Positions 25,401 through 32,899 of a stretch of 41,024 bases of DNA are shown in pieces. The translations under genes and the position numbers were made by a program. The stretch is from Alphaproteobacteria bacterium (lineage in GTDB: Bacteria > Pseudomonadota > Alphaproteobacteria > Rhizobiales > Aestuariivirgaceae). Every line of letters begins with the position of its first letter. Within the stretch, counting starts at the first letter, position 1. The notes beneath the pieces were generated by a model. The model made no database searches. It saw only the letters and a list, made by a program, of their open reading frames with translations, and was not told the origin of the DNA. The stretch lies in assembly GCA_028868695.1 (NCBI GenBank), contig JAGWTZ010000026.1, positions 1-41,024 of the forward strand. The letters are read 5' to 3'.

Positions 25401-26311
25401 CCCTTCCTCACGTTCCAGACCCGATCATTGGCGACAGCGCCAGCATTGATGCCATTGAACATGTGATTGTTCCGCGGGTGCGCGACATTGGTGATTTCCA
25501 AGTGCACCGTGCGCTGCCTGCCGCAGAGCGGCAGATGATCGGCCCCTTCATTTTTTTTGACCGCTTTGGCCCAGTCGTGATGAAAAAGGGCACCGGCATG
25601 GATGTGCGGCCGCACCCGCATATCGGGCTGGCCACCGTCACCTGGCTGTTTGATGGCATCATTTTCCACAGGGATAGCCTGGGATCGGAACAGCCGATTT
25701 CGCCGGGCGAACTTAATTGGATGACCGCAGGCAAGGGCATTGTGCATTCGGAACGCACGCCCACGATGTTCCGGGCGCTGGGGCAGACGATGTTCGGGCT
25801 GCAAAGCTGGGTAGCACTGCCCAAGAAGCATGAAGACACTGCGCCCGCTTTCGAGCATGTGGCCGAAGCGCAAATGCCAGTGCTGCAAGACAATGGCCGT
25901 TGGGTGAAAGTGATTGCCGGCTCAATGTATGGCGAGACGGCGCCGGTGAAGACGATGTCGGACATGTTCTATGCCGATGTGCGCCTTGAGGCGGGTGCGG
26001 CCTTGCCATTGCCGCCCGAGCATGAAGAGCGCGGGCTCTATCTGGTTGCGGGCAAGATTGAAGTGGCCGGGCGCGAGATCGAGCCGGGCAAGCTTGTGGC
26101 ATTCAAGCCGCGCAGCGAGATCATCGTGAAAGCGCTGGAGGCCAGCCACTTCATGCTGCTGGGCGGGGAGCCAATGGATGGGCCGCGGCACATCTGGTGG
26201 AATTTCGTTTCATCTTCGAAAGAGAAGATCGAAGCGGCCAAGGAAGAGTGGCGCACTGGAAAATTCAAGATTGTGCCGGGGGATGAGAAAGAGTTTATCC
26301 CGCTGCCCTGA
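25397..26311 (+). CDS. pirin family protein
   Basis: 304-aa bicupin. The N-terminal cupin carries the metal site HPHIGLATVTW and GKGIVHSERTP (His, His, His, Glu). The C-terminal pirin_C domain (about 185-285) includes EERGLYLVAGKIEVAGREI. Pirins bind iron or nickel; some are quercetin 2,3-dioxygenases and others are redox regulators, and sequence does not settle this one. It is translationally coupled to the upstream flavoenzyme, hinting at a shared oxidative or aromatic-compound role. It ends 14 bases from the convergent next gene. Confidence 0.9.
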   Translation: MTLPHVPDPIIGDSASIDAIEHVIVPRVRDIGDFQVHRALPAAERQMIGPFIFFDRFGPVVMKKGTGMDVRPHPHIGLATVTWLFDGIIFHRDSLGSEQPISPGELNWMTAGKGIVHSERTPTMFRALGQTMFGLQSWVALPKKHEDTAPAFEHVAEAQMPVLQDNGRWVKVIAGSMYGETAPVKTMSDMFYADVRLEAGAALPLPPEHEERGLYLVAGKIEVAGREIEPGKLVAFKPRSEIIVKALEASHFMLLGGEPMDGPRHIWWNFVSSSKEKIEAAKEEWRTGKFKIVPGDEKEFIPLP

Positions 26312-26324
26312 ACCTGAGGCTGGC

Positions 26325-27233
26325 CTATTCGCCCAGCGCCAGCGCGGCGGTTTCGCCTTCGGAAATGTTCAATTCCTTGCGCAAGCGCTTGCCACCCACA
26401 TCGGCCTGCAAGACGTAATGGCCGGGTTTCAGCGCCAGGTCAGAAACCGTTGCGGGCAGGGTGGTGGTGCCGCCGGTTTCAGTGTCGTTCACGGTCCATG
26501 ATTCCGCTGGTGCCGTGCCCGGCCATGTCAGGTGCAGCAGACCAGCATGGTGGTCGATGTCGATGGACCGGATGATTCCGGCCTTCACTTCGATGGTGGT
26601 GGAAGAGGCCACATTGCCGCCCTCGAATTCAGTTTCGACACGGTAGGTTCCAGCAGCCAATTTCAGGATTTCGCCCGGCTGGCGGGAGGAGGCAACCAGC
26701 TTGCCATTGTCCTTGCCGTTGACTGCAAAGACGCGCGTGTAGCTGGGCGGCACAGGCTGCTCCAGGCCCTTGAGGCGTGGCAACACCCGCAAGGCGCCCG
26801 CGTTGAGCACGAAGTTCACATTGATGTGCGCCTGTGGCGGCAGGGTGAGGGCCTCGTCGATGTGGACATTGCCATAGGTGGCCAGAAGCTCGTAGGCGCC
26901 GGGGGCCAACTTCACCGCAGCCACTTCATCAGCACCACGGTAAAGCACTTCGCCAAGGCTGTTTTTCACTTCCCAATCAATGCCTTTGGCATAATTCATG
27001 CTGCTTTGGGTGAAGCGGCCTGAAAGCTCAATGCCTTCGTCTCCGGGGCCCACGGCGGCGATCGATGTGGTTTCGGGCGGTTCGCTCAGCGTGGCGGCCG
27101 GTGCTTCCGGGGCAGAGGGGTTCTTGGGTTGGGTGGCATGCGCTGCCGATGCAAAGAGAAACGCCACCAGGCTCACCGCAAAGGCGGTTTTTGCCTGATG
27201 GCGCTTGTGCGTTGGACGGGTGCTATCGCCCAT
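26325..27233 (-). CDS. periplasmic protein of unknown function with repeated beta domains
   Basis: 302 aa. The N-terminus (basic MGDSTRPTHKRHQAK, then a hydrophobic run ending SAAHA, about residue 33) looks like a signal peptide. A Pro/Ala-rich linker follows, then about three beta-sandwich-like repeats of similar rhythm: KLAPGAYELLATYGNVHIDE, KLAAGTYRVETEFEGGN and LKPGHYVLQADVGGKRL. The repeated x-L-x-P/A-G-x-Y motif is typical of extracellular or carboxypeptidase-regulatory-like folds. I cannot name a family. ATG 27233 has AGGGGA upstream. A perfect CtrA box lies 90 bp before the start, suggesting cell-cycle-timed expression. Confidence 0.75.
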   Translation of the reverse strand: MGDSTRPTHKRHQAKTAFAVSLVAFLFASAAHATQPKNPSAPEAPAATLSEPPETTSIAAVGPGDEGIELSGRFTQSSMNYAKGIDWEVKNSLGEVLYRGADEVAAVKLAPGAYELLATYGNVHIDEALTLPPQAHINVNFVLNAGALRVLPRLKGLEQPVPPSYTRVFAVNGKDNGKLVASSRQPGEILKLAAGTYRVETEFEGGNVASSTTIEVKAGIIRSIDIDHHAGLLHLTWPGTAPAESWTVNDTETGGTTTLPATVSDLALKPGHYVLQADVGGKRLRKELNISEGETAALALGE

Positions 27234-27322
27234 CGCGTGTCCCCTGTTAGAAATCTCTCCCCCAGCTCTCCGGCTGGCTGGATTGTTGAAGCACGGCAGC
27301 AGGCTTCCGGGCAATGAAATGC

Positions 27323-27337
27323 TTAATCATTGGTTAA
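27323..27337. promoter_or_regulatory. CtrA box (TTAA-N7-TTAA)
   Basis: TTAA at 27323-27326, seven bases, TTAA at 27334-27337. This is the full consensus for the alphaproteobacterial cell-cycle regulator CtrA. It lies between the divergent periplasmic-protein gene (start 27233) and the nitroreductase gene (start 27399) and could serve either. Confidence 0.6.
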
Positions 27338-27398
27338 TGGCGGGGTGGCAATTGTTGCAATTGAATTTGCGCCCGCGGCACGCCAAAGTGGCCAGACC

Positions 27399-27983
27399 AT
27401 GACCGCGCTCAACGACACGTCTTCCCTTCTTTCCTTCCTCAAGTCCAGAAAATCAGCCTCTGCCAAGGCCATGGCCGGGCCGGGGCCCAGCAAGGCCGAG
27501 CTTGATGAGATGCTGGCTATCGCCACGCGCATTCCCGACCATGGCAAGCTTGCGCCTTGGCGCTTTGTGATTTTTGAGGGCGAAGCGAGGGCCAAGGTTG
27601 GCGAAAGCTTCAAGGCCCGGTGGGCCGAACTCAACCCGGCGCATGGGGCAGAGACATTGAATTTCGTGGCGCGCATGTTTGAGCGGGCACCAACTATCGT
27701 AGCTGTCGTTTCAACCGCTTCGGTGCACCCCAAGATCCCGGTGTGGGAGCAGCAGCTATCGGCCGCCGCGGTTGCATTCAATCTGGTGCTTGCCGCGCAG
27801 GCGATGGGCTATGATGCGCAGTGGATGACAGATTGGGTGGCCTATGACGCCGGCGCGCTCAAGATCATGGGCGTGGCCGAGAATGAAAAAGTGGCCGGGC
27901 TGATTTACATTGGCCATGCATCGGCACCGCTGGAAGACAGGCCGCGGCCTGATGTGGCGGGCCTCGTGAAATATTGGAGCTGA
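27399..27983 (+). CDS. nitroreductase family protein (YdjA-like)
   Basis: 194-aa FMN-dependent nitroreductase fold, in the short YdjA-like branch. It opens with a basic FMN-binding helix (FLKSRKSASAK), then RIPDHGKLAPWRFVIFEGEA, and later WEQQLSAAAVAFNLVLAAQAMGYDAQW. The C-terminus KVAGLIYIGHA lies on the flavin. The physiological substrate is unknown. ATG 27399 is the first start with family character; upstream codons are non-homologous. It heads a three-gene run with the HAD and flavin-reductase genes, with a five-base gap to the next. Confidence 0.88.
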   Translation: MTALNDTSSLLSFLKSRKSASAKAMAGPGPSKAELDEMLAIATRIPDHGKLAPWRFVIFEGEARAKVGESFKARWAELNPAHGAETLNFVARMFERAPTIVAVVSTASVHPKIPVWEQQLSAAAVAFNLVLAAQAMGYDAQWMTDWVAYDAGALKIMGVAENEKVAGLIYIGHASAPLEDRPRPDVAGLVKYWS

Positions 27984-27988
27984 TAGGC

Positions 27989-28696
27989 ATGGCCATCAAA
28001 GGCATCTTGTTCGACAAGGACGGCACCCTCATCGAGGTGAATGGCACGTGGATTCCGCTCTACTACGACATGTTCAAGACCCACTACGGCCTTGATACTG
28101 ATGGGGCCAATGTCCTGTTGCAACGGGCGGGCTATGACGTTGAGAGCAACAGCTTCCGGGCAGGCAGCGTTCTTGCCGCGGGCACGACGAAGGAACTGGT
28201 TTCGGTGTGGTGGCCGGAACTGAACGCAGACCAGCAGACCGAGCGGGTGCACTACATCAACAACACCATCGCGCCCCAGGCGAAAAAATACGTGAAGCCG
28301 CTGATGAAGCTGGACCAGGTGTTCGACGAATTGCATGCGATGGGCTTGATCCTCGGCCTTGGCACCAATGACTCGGAAGCCTCGGGCCGGGCGCACATGA
28401 CGCATCTCGACGTGCACCACTATTTTGACGTGATGATCGGTGCGGACAGTGTGGCCGAGCCCAAACCCTCGGGCCAGATGATTGCGCATTTCGCTGAGCG
28501 CACGGGCCTCAAGGCTGCCGAGATTGCCATGGTGGGCGACAACAGCCATGACATGGACGAAGCGCGGGCGGGCAAGGCCGGGCTGGCGATTGGCGTTCTT
28601 TCCGGCAATGCGCGGCATGAGGACATCGCCCATCTGGCAGATCATGTGATCAACAGCGTGGCTGACCTGCCGGCCTTGCTGCGCAAGCTTCCGTGA
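27989..28696 (+). CDS. HAD-superfamily hydrolase (phosphoglycolate phosphatase-like)
   Basis: 235 aa. Motif I FDKDGTL (nucleophile Asp) is at 8-14, motif II is LGTND, motif III is KPSG and motif IV is MVGDNSHDMDEA. The cap domain lies between motifs I and II, as in the Gph/PGMB type. It hydrolyses a small phosphorylated metabolite, unspecified. ATG 27989 follows the nitroreductase stop by five bases with GATAGG upstream. The end overlaps the next gene. Confidence 0.87.
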   Translation: MAIKGILFDKDGTLIEVNGTWIPLYYDMFKTHYGLDTDGANVLLQRAGYDVESNSFRAGSVLAAGTTKELVSVWWPELNADQQTERVHYINNTIAPQAKKYVKPLMKLDQVFDELHAMGLILGLGTNDSEASGRAHMTHLDVHHYFDVMIGADSVAEPKPSGQMIAHFAERTGLKAAEIAMVGDNSHDMDEARAGKAGLAIGVLSGNARHEDIAHLADHVINSVADLPALLRKLP

Positions 28697-29283
28697 TGTT
28701 TTATGAAACGGCCAAGGGCTCTGGCCTGGCGCTGGATCCGTTCAAGGCCGTGGTTGTGCCGCGGCCCATTGGCTGGATCTCCACGCTGTCGGCGGCGGGG
28801 GCCGCCAATCTGGCGCCCTACAGCTTCTTCAACGCCTTCTCTGATGATCCGTATTACGTGGCCTTCGGCTCTGGCGGGCGCAAGGACACGCTGGCCAATG
28901 TCGAGGCCACTGGGGAATTTGTGTTCAATCTTGCCACCCATGAGCTGCGTGAAGCGATGAATGCCTCGTCCACCAGCCGCAGTGGTGACGAGTTTGAATT
29001 GGCTGGCCTTGCCAAGGCGGCGTGCCGGCTGGTGAAGCCGCCGCGCGTGGCGGCGAGCCCCGTTGCGCTGGAGTGCCGGCACTTCCACACCGTTCCATTG
29101 CCCAATGATGCCGGTGAGGTGCGGGATTGGCTGGTCATCGGACGGGTGGTGGGCGTGCACATTGATGACCGTTTCATCCGCGAAGGGCGGGTGGATACCA
29201 GCGCCATGAAGCCCGTCGCGCGGCTCGGCTATTCGGAATATGCCACGGTGGAGCAGGTGTGGCGGATGCGCCGGCCCGATTGA
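28696..29283 (+). CDS. flavin reductase family protein
   Basis: 195 aa. The split-barrel FMN-binding fold (DIM6/NTAB family) is recognisable from VVVPRPIGWISTLSAAG, NLAPYSFFNAFSDDPYYVAFG and EFVFNLATHELREAMNASS. Members reduce flavin for partner monooxygenases or act as flavoproteins themselves. The HAD stop and this start share a base in GTGATG, and GTG 28693 is an equally coupled alternative. It is the last gene before the DnaA/CtrA/GANTC region. Confidence 0.88.
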   Translation: MFYETAKGSGLALDPFKAVVVPRPIGWISTLSAAGAANLAPYSFFNAFSDDPYYVAFGSGGRKDTLANVEATGEFVFNLATHELREAMNASSTSRSGDEFELAGLAKAACRLVKPPRVAASPVALECRHFHTVPLPNDAGEVRDWLVIGRVVGVHIDDRFIREGRVDTSAMKPVARLGYSEYATVEQVWRMRRPD

Positions 29284-29390
29284 AGCTGTTTTGGCGGCTG
29301 CAATCAAGGCGTGTGATTGTGGATTGCCCGAGTCGCAACCCGATTCAAATCCAGGCCAAACCGATTCTCGGGAGCGAATATTGCGGTTGC

Positions 29391-29399
29391 TGTGGATAA
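29391..29399 (-). promoter_or_regulatory. DnaA box
   Basis: TGTGGATAA on the plus strand is TTATCCACA on the minus, the strongest form of the 9-base DnaA box. A second identical box in the same orientation lies 55 bp away at 29446. Confidence 0.65.
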
Positions 29400-29445
29400 C
29401 CGGATTTTACATCCGTATTTCAGCGCATTATGCGGACTGAAAAGC

Positions 29446-29454
29446 TGTGGATAA
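29446..29454 (-). promoter_or_regulatory. DnaA box
   Basis: Second perfect TTATCCACA (minus strand), six bases before the CtrA box at 29460. Two weaker TGTGGATT relatives (29318 and 29509) flank the pair. Confidence 0.65.
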
Positions 29455-29459
29455 CCTGT

Positions 29460-29476
29460 TTAATGTCTCATTAACC
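29460..29476 (+). promoter_or_regulatory. CtrA box (TTAA-N7-TTAACC)
   Basis: TTAATGTCTCATTAACC matches the full CtrA consensus including the trailing CC. It lies 61 bp before the start of the receiver-domain gene and next to a DnaA box, so the two proteins could compete or cooperate here. Confidence 0.7.
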
Positions 29477-29536
29477 AATCGGAGTCAGGACTCGTGCACG
29501 TTGCAACCTGTGGATTTGGCTTTGAGGGCTGCCGAG

Positions 29537-29908
29537 ATGGTGTCGTGTCTGTTGATTGATGAAAATGCGGAAGAGCGCGGCCGCTTGCTGCCACTGCTGA
29601 GCGGTCTTGGGCTGGATTGTGACGCGCGTGCGCGGGCGGAAGAAGGCATTCACTTCTGCCATGAGCATCAGCCGGATGTAATCATCATGAAGGCGACCGA
29701 CCGCCCCGCCACCAAGGAATTCCTGCGGCTCGTGCGCTATCATGCCGACGGCCGCAGGGGGCCGGTGGTGCTGCTTTATGCCGACGCGCCTGACCTGCAG
29801 AATGTTGGCGCATCCATCCTCGAAGGCGCTGCCGAATTCATGATGAAGCCGTTTGACCGCGCGCTTGTGCTTTTCAAGCTGGAACAGGCTGGCGTTCTCA
29901 CGCATTGA
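29537..29908 (+). CDS. stand-alone pseudo-receiver (response-regulator-like) protein
   Basis: 123 aa, a single receiver domain with no output domain. Aligned by eye to CheY, the acidic pair is kept as Asp8-Glu9 and the switch Lys as Lys104 (MMKPFD). The phosphoacceptor position in PDVIIMKATD is Lys52 instead of Asp, and the conserved Thr/Ser is Tyr81 (VVLLYAD). It is therefore probably not phosphorylated in the usual way and may work by binding partners. GTG 29447 would extend it through the CtrA box with no domain character. ATG 29537, with GAGGG about 8 bases upstream, is preferred. The next gene, DUF2336, has its own CtrA box. Confidence 0.8.
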   Translation: MVSCLLIDENAEERGRLLPLLSGLGLDCDARARAEEGIHFCHEHQPDVIIMKATDRPATKEFLRLVRYHADGRRGPVVLLYADAPDLQNVGASILEGAAEFMMKPFDRALVLFKLEQAGVLTH

Positions 29909-29932
29909 GAAGCCGTCACCGCGCCTGCCAGG

Positions 29933-29947
29933 TTAACAGGCGTTTAA
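29933..29947. promoter_or_regulatory. CtrA box (TTAA-N7-TTAA)
   Basis: TTAACAGGCGTTTAA, a full-consensus box, lies 67 bp before the DUF2336 start. It overlaps a small inverted repeat (CGCCTG 29922-29927 / CAGGCG 29937-29942) followed by TTTAAAA, which might also act as a weak terminator for the preceding gene. Confidence 0.6.
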
Positions 29948-30013
29948 AAAATGCAGTGAACACATTCTTAAAACTTGGGCGCTAGCCTGCGCTGGTATTG
30001 AGTAGGTGTAGGC

Positions 30014-31177
30014 ATGAGTGAATTTGTTCCGGGTCTGGATATTTCCGTGTTTGAAGGCGTTCTTGCCATGGGCGACGCGGACGCGCGGATGGCCTTGGCC
30101 CTGCAGCTTGCCGCCCTGGTGAGCGACCCTGCGACGCCGAAGATCGAACTGCAGCAGGTCACACCTGTTCTGCTCAAGCTTTCCGTTGATCCTGAGCATG
30201 CCGTGCGTGCTGCCTTGGCCCAGGCCGTGCAAGGTGAAAAGCGCCTGCCGGTTGATGTGGCGTTCTCGATCATTGCCGACGAAGACGAATTTGCCTTGCC
30301 GTTCCTTGCCGCAACGCCGGTATTCAACGCCGGGCAATTGCTCGCCATCCTGAAGGTGGGGGACGAGGCGCGGCAAAAAATCATCGCCACGCGCGCCGAT
30401 CTCGCGCCTGAAGTGGCTGATCACATCATCAAGTCATCCGGCCTTGGCGTGGTTCTTGCGCTGGCCGGCAATGACACCATCCGGCTGGAACCGGCAGATT
30501 GCCGCACGCTCTATCAACGCTTTGGCCAATCGGCTGAAATGGTGGAGCGTCTGCTGTCCATGCCTGACTTGCCACTCGACATTCGCATCACCCAGGCGCG
30601 CCGGGCCGCATCCCGCATGCGCCAGATGATGGCTGAAAAGGCCTGGCTGCCTGCCAATGACGCATCGGAGATTTGTTCCGAGGCGGAAGACAATGCGGTG
30701 ATGCAGGTGCTCATCGAGGCTTCGCCCGCAGAACGCGCACAGGCAACAGCCTATATGGCCTCCAAGAACATGCTGACGCCCGCGCTCATCATCCGCGCCG
30801 CCGCCACAGGGCAGATGAGCGTGGTGGAAAGCGCCTTGGCGCATCTGGCGGGCTTTGCCGCGCCACGCGTGGCCGAGATGATGTATTCGAATTCAGCGCT
30901 GGGCCTCAAATCCCTGTTCCGCAGGTCTGGCTTGCCGCAAAGCTGCTTTGGCATGCTGCGCGCCGCCTGCGACGTGGTGATCGACATGCGCGAAGAAGGC
31001 ATCAGCATCAATGCCGCGGAGTTTGGCGCGCGCCTGCTGGAAGCGCTGATGACGCGTTATGAAACCATGACCTCGCCGGAGCGCGCCAAGAACATCGAGC
31101 TGCTGGGCCGCTATGGCGAAAACAAGATCCGCAAGGTGGCCAAGCGCCTGAAGGCCGACCTGGTGCGCGCCGCCTGA
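30014..31177 (+). CDS. DUF2336 domain-containing protein
   Basis: 387-aa, almost entirely alpha-helical, probably cytoplasmic protein with HEAT-like helix pairs. An example is the repeat around LLKLSVDPEHAVRAALAQAV, which resembles the phrase typical of DUF2336 proteins of alphaproteobacteria. Later helices include VADHIIKSSGLGVVLALAGN and RITQARRAASRMRQMMAEKA. The function of the domain is unknown to me. ATG 30014 has AGGTGTAGG upstream. A CtrA box 67 bp before it and the adjacent pseudo-receiver gene suggest a cell-cycle or signalling scaffold role, which is inference. It converges with nadK, nine bases apart. Confidence 0.82.
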   Translation: MSEFVPGLDISVFEGVLAMGDADARMALALQLAALVSDPATPKIELQQVTPVLLKLSVDPEHAVRAALAQAVQGEKRLPVDVAFSIIADEDEFALPFLAATPVFNAGQLLAILKVGDEARQKIIATRADLAPEVADHIIKSSGLGVVLALAGNDTIRLEPADCRTLYQRFGQSAEMVERLLSMPDLPLDIRITQARRAASRMRQMMAEKAWLPANDASEICSEAEDNAVMQVLIEASPAERAQATAYMASKNMLTPALIIRAAATGQMSVVESALAHLAGFAAPRVAEMMYSNSALGLKSLFRRSGLPQSCFGMLRAACDVVIDMREEGISINAAEFGARLLEALMTRYETMTSPERAKNIELLGRYGENKIRKVAKRLKADLVRAA

Positions 31178-31186
31178 GGGCGCCAA

Positions 31187-31954
31187 TCAGAACTTGAACT
31201 GCTCGTTCAGCACGCGCTCAGCCAGGCTGTGGCCGGCGTCAAACAGCATTTGCACGCCGCGCTTTTTGTCCTCGGCGATTTCCACACTGGTGACATGGCG
31301 CACTTCATCGTGGTCCGCCACTGCCGCAACCGGGCGCTTCTCACTTTCCAGTATTTCGAGCTTGATCTTTGCGGCGTTGGGCAGGATGGCGCCCCGCCAG
31401 CGGCGCGGGCGGTAGACGCTGAGCGGCGTCAGTGCCAGCAGCGGCGCGCCCACCGGCAGGATGGGGCCGTGGGCGGAAAGGTTATAGGCCGTCGAGCCCA
31501 CAGGCGTGGCGACGATCAGGCCATCGCAGATCATTTCTTCCAGCCTCGTGTGGCCGTCGATGGTGAGCTTCAGCTTGGCGGCTTGCGAGCGCTGGCGAAG
31601 GAATGAGACTTCATTGAAGGCCAGGCGCTCATGCTTGCGGCCATCATGGGTCTTGGCTGTCATGCGCAGCGGCCTGATCCAGGTCTGCTCGGCCGCGGCA
31701 AGGCGGGCGGGCAGGTCAGCCTCCCGGTAGTCGTTCATCAGGAAGCCGACTGAGCCGCGGTTCATGCCATAGACGGGCAGGCCGGTTTTCATGCAGCCAT
31801 GCAAGGCCTGCAGCATCAGACCATCGCCGCCCAGCGCCACCACAACATCAGCATTCTCGGCATGGGCGTTGCCATAGCGCTTGGCCAGCGCCTTGTGGGC
31901 GCGCTTGGCGGCGGGCGCGTCAGAGGCCAGGAAAGAGATGCGGCTGAAATTCAT
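31187..31954 (-). CDS. nadK: NAD kinase
   Basis: 255 aa. Phosphorylates NAD to NADP with ATP or polyphosphate. The diacylglycerol-kinase-like fold shows GGDG at 42-45 (catalytic Asp44), [20 protein letters not shown], the nucleotide-binding [20 protein letters not shown] and a C-terminal acidic strand. Length is normal for short alphaproteobacterial NadK. It is a single leftward gene, divergent from DUF1636 with 70 bp between, containing an isolated TTAAC. Confidence 0.95.
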   Translation of the reverse strand: MNFSRISFLASDAPAAKRAHKALAKRYGNAHAENADVVVALGGDGLMLQALHGCMKTGLPVYGMNRGSVGFLMNDYREADLPARLAAAEQTWIRPLRMTAKTHDGRKHERLAFNEVSFLRQRSQAAKLKLTIDGHTRLEEMICDGLIVATPVGSTAYNLSAHGPILPVGAPLLALTPLSVYRPRRWRGAILPNAAKIKLEILESEKRPVAAVADHDEVRHVTSVEIAEDKKRGVQMLFDAGHSLAERVLNEQFKF

Positions 31955-32024
31955 GTGTTGCCTTGCTTTGCCGTTAGGCTATTTCATGCCACGTTAACAT
32001 TCAGGAAAGGCCTGTCCACCCCTC

Positions 32025-32399
32025 ATGCGCCGGCTTGTCGTCTGTTCCACTTGCAAATATTCGGCGGAAAGCAAATTCGCGCCAGATGGCCGCACGGGCG
32101 GCGAAATGATGCTGGCCGAGATTGAGGAGGCGCTGTCGCGGGCAGGCCGCAGCGATGTGGCAGTGGCACGCCATGAGTGCCTGTGGAACTGCACGCGGCC
32201 GTGCAGCGTGCTGCTTCAGGATGATGAGCGCTTTTCCTACATCACAGGTGGCAACACGCCAGAGCCTGCGCAGGCCGAGGCGATCATCGCGTGGTTTGAC
32301 CTGCATGGCGCCAGCGCCGATGGGGTTGTGCCGTTCCGCCAATGGCCACAGAAGATGCGCGGGCATTTCATTGCGCGCGTTCCGCCGGTGAAGCCATGA
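32025..32399 (+). CDS. DUF1636 family metal-binding protein
   Basis: 124-aa, ferredoxin-like small protein. The N-terminal CSTCKY and the later HECLWNCTRPCSV cysteines give a C-x2-C ... C-x3-C-x3-C pattern suited to binding a metal or iron-sulfur cluster. RFSYITGG follows. DUF1636 genes often sit in alphaproteobacterial cobalamin or metal clusters. Here the stop overlaps the cobU start by four bases (ATGA), direct evidence that it is cotranslated with a B12 gene. Its biochemical role is unknown. Confidence 0.85.
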   Translation: MRRLVVCSTCKYSAESKFAPDGRTGGEMMLAEIEEALSRAGRSDVAVARHECLWNCTRPCSVLLQDDERFSYITGGNTPEPAQAEAIIAWFDLHGASADGVVPFRQWPQKMRGHFIARVPPVKP

Positions 32400-32899
32400 G
32401 CATCACGCTGGTTCTGGGCGGTGCGCGCAGCGGCAAGAGCCGCCTGGCCGAAAGCCTCTGCCATGTTCCGCGCAGTTACATTGCCACGGCGCAGGCCTTT
32501 GACGATGAGATGCGCGCGCGCATTGCCAAGCACCGCGAACAGCGTGGCATCGCGTGGACAACGCTGGAAGCGCCGCTTGACCTGGCCGGCGCATTGCGCG
32601 CTGCGGCGGGCGATGTTCTGCTCGATTGCCTGACGCTCTGGCTCTCCAATCTTGTCCTGGCGGAACGCGCCGTTGAGCCCGAGATTGACGCACTGTTGGC
32701 ACAGCTTGCAAAAATGCCGAACAAGGTGGTCATTGTTTCCAATGAGCTTGGGCTTGGCCTGGTGCCTGAAAACGCGTTGGGCCGCCGCTTCCGCGATTTG
32801 CACGGCGTGATGAACCAGCGCGTGGCGGCGATGGCGGATTGTGTGGTGTTCACCGTTGCGGGCATCCCGCAGGTGATCAAAGGGCGATTGCCAGAATAG
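32396..32899 (+). CDS. cobU: adenosylcobinamide kinase / guanylyltransferase
   Basis: 167 aa (also called CobP). Phosphorylates adenosylcobinamide and transfers GMP to give AdoCbi-GDP in nucleotide-loop assembly. The P-loop GGARSGKS is at 8-15, followed by YIATAQAFDDEM, the RRxxxx-type segment IAKHREQRGIAWTTLEAP, LLDCLTLWLSNL and VIVSNELGLGLVPEN. The start is coupled to DUF1636. Its last 23 bases overlap the convergent end of cobD. Confidence 0.95.
   Translation: MSITLVLGGARSGKSRLAESLCHVPRSYIATAQAFDDEMRARIAKHREQRGIAWTTLEAPLDLAGALRAAAGDVLLDCLTLWLSNLVLAERAVEPEIDALLAQLAKMPNKVVIVSNELGLGLVPENALGRRFRDLHGVMNQRVAAMADCVVFTVAGIPQVIKGRLPE

Larger units (their letters stand above)
29330..29493. promoter_or_regulatory. 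GANTC (CcrM) site cluster with DnaA and CtrA boxes
   Basis: Five GANTC methylation sites lie at 29330 (GAGTC), 29342 (GATTC), 29363 (GATTC), 29482 (GAGTC) and 29489 (GACTC). Two perfect DnaA boxes and one perfect CtrA box lie within the same 164 bases. The stretch is visibly more AT-rich than its surroundings. In alphaproteobacteria these three signals together mark cell-cycle promoters and chromosome origins. The stretch lies before a receiver-domain gene. Confidence 0.65.

Noticed and set aside
31955-32024. Possible cobalamin riboswitch before DUF1636-cobU
   Set aside because: The gap is only 70 bp and shows neither a B12-box-like core nor the needed hairpins.
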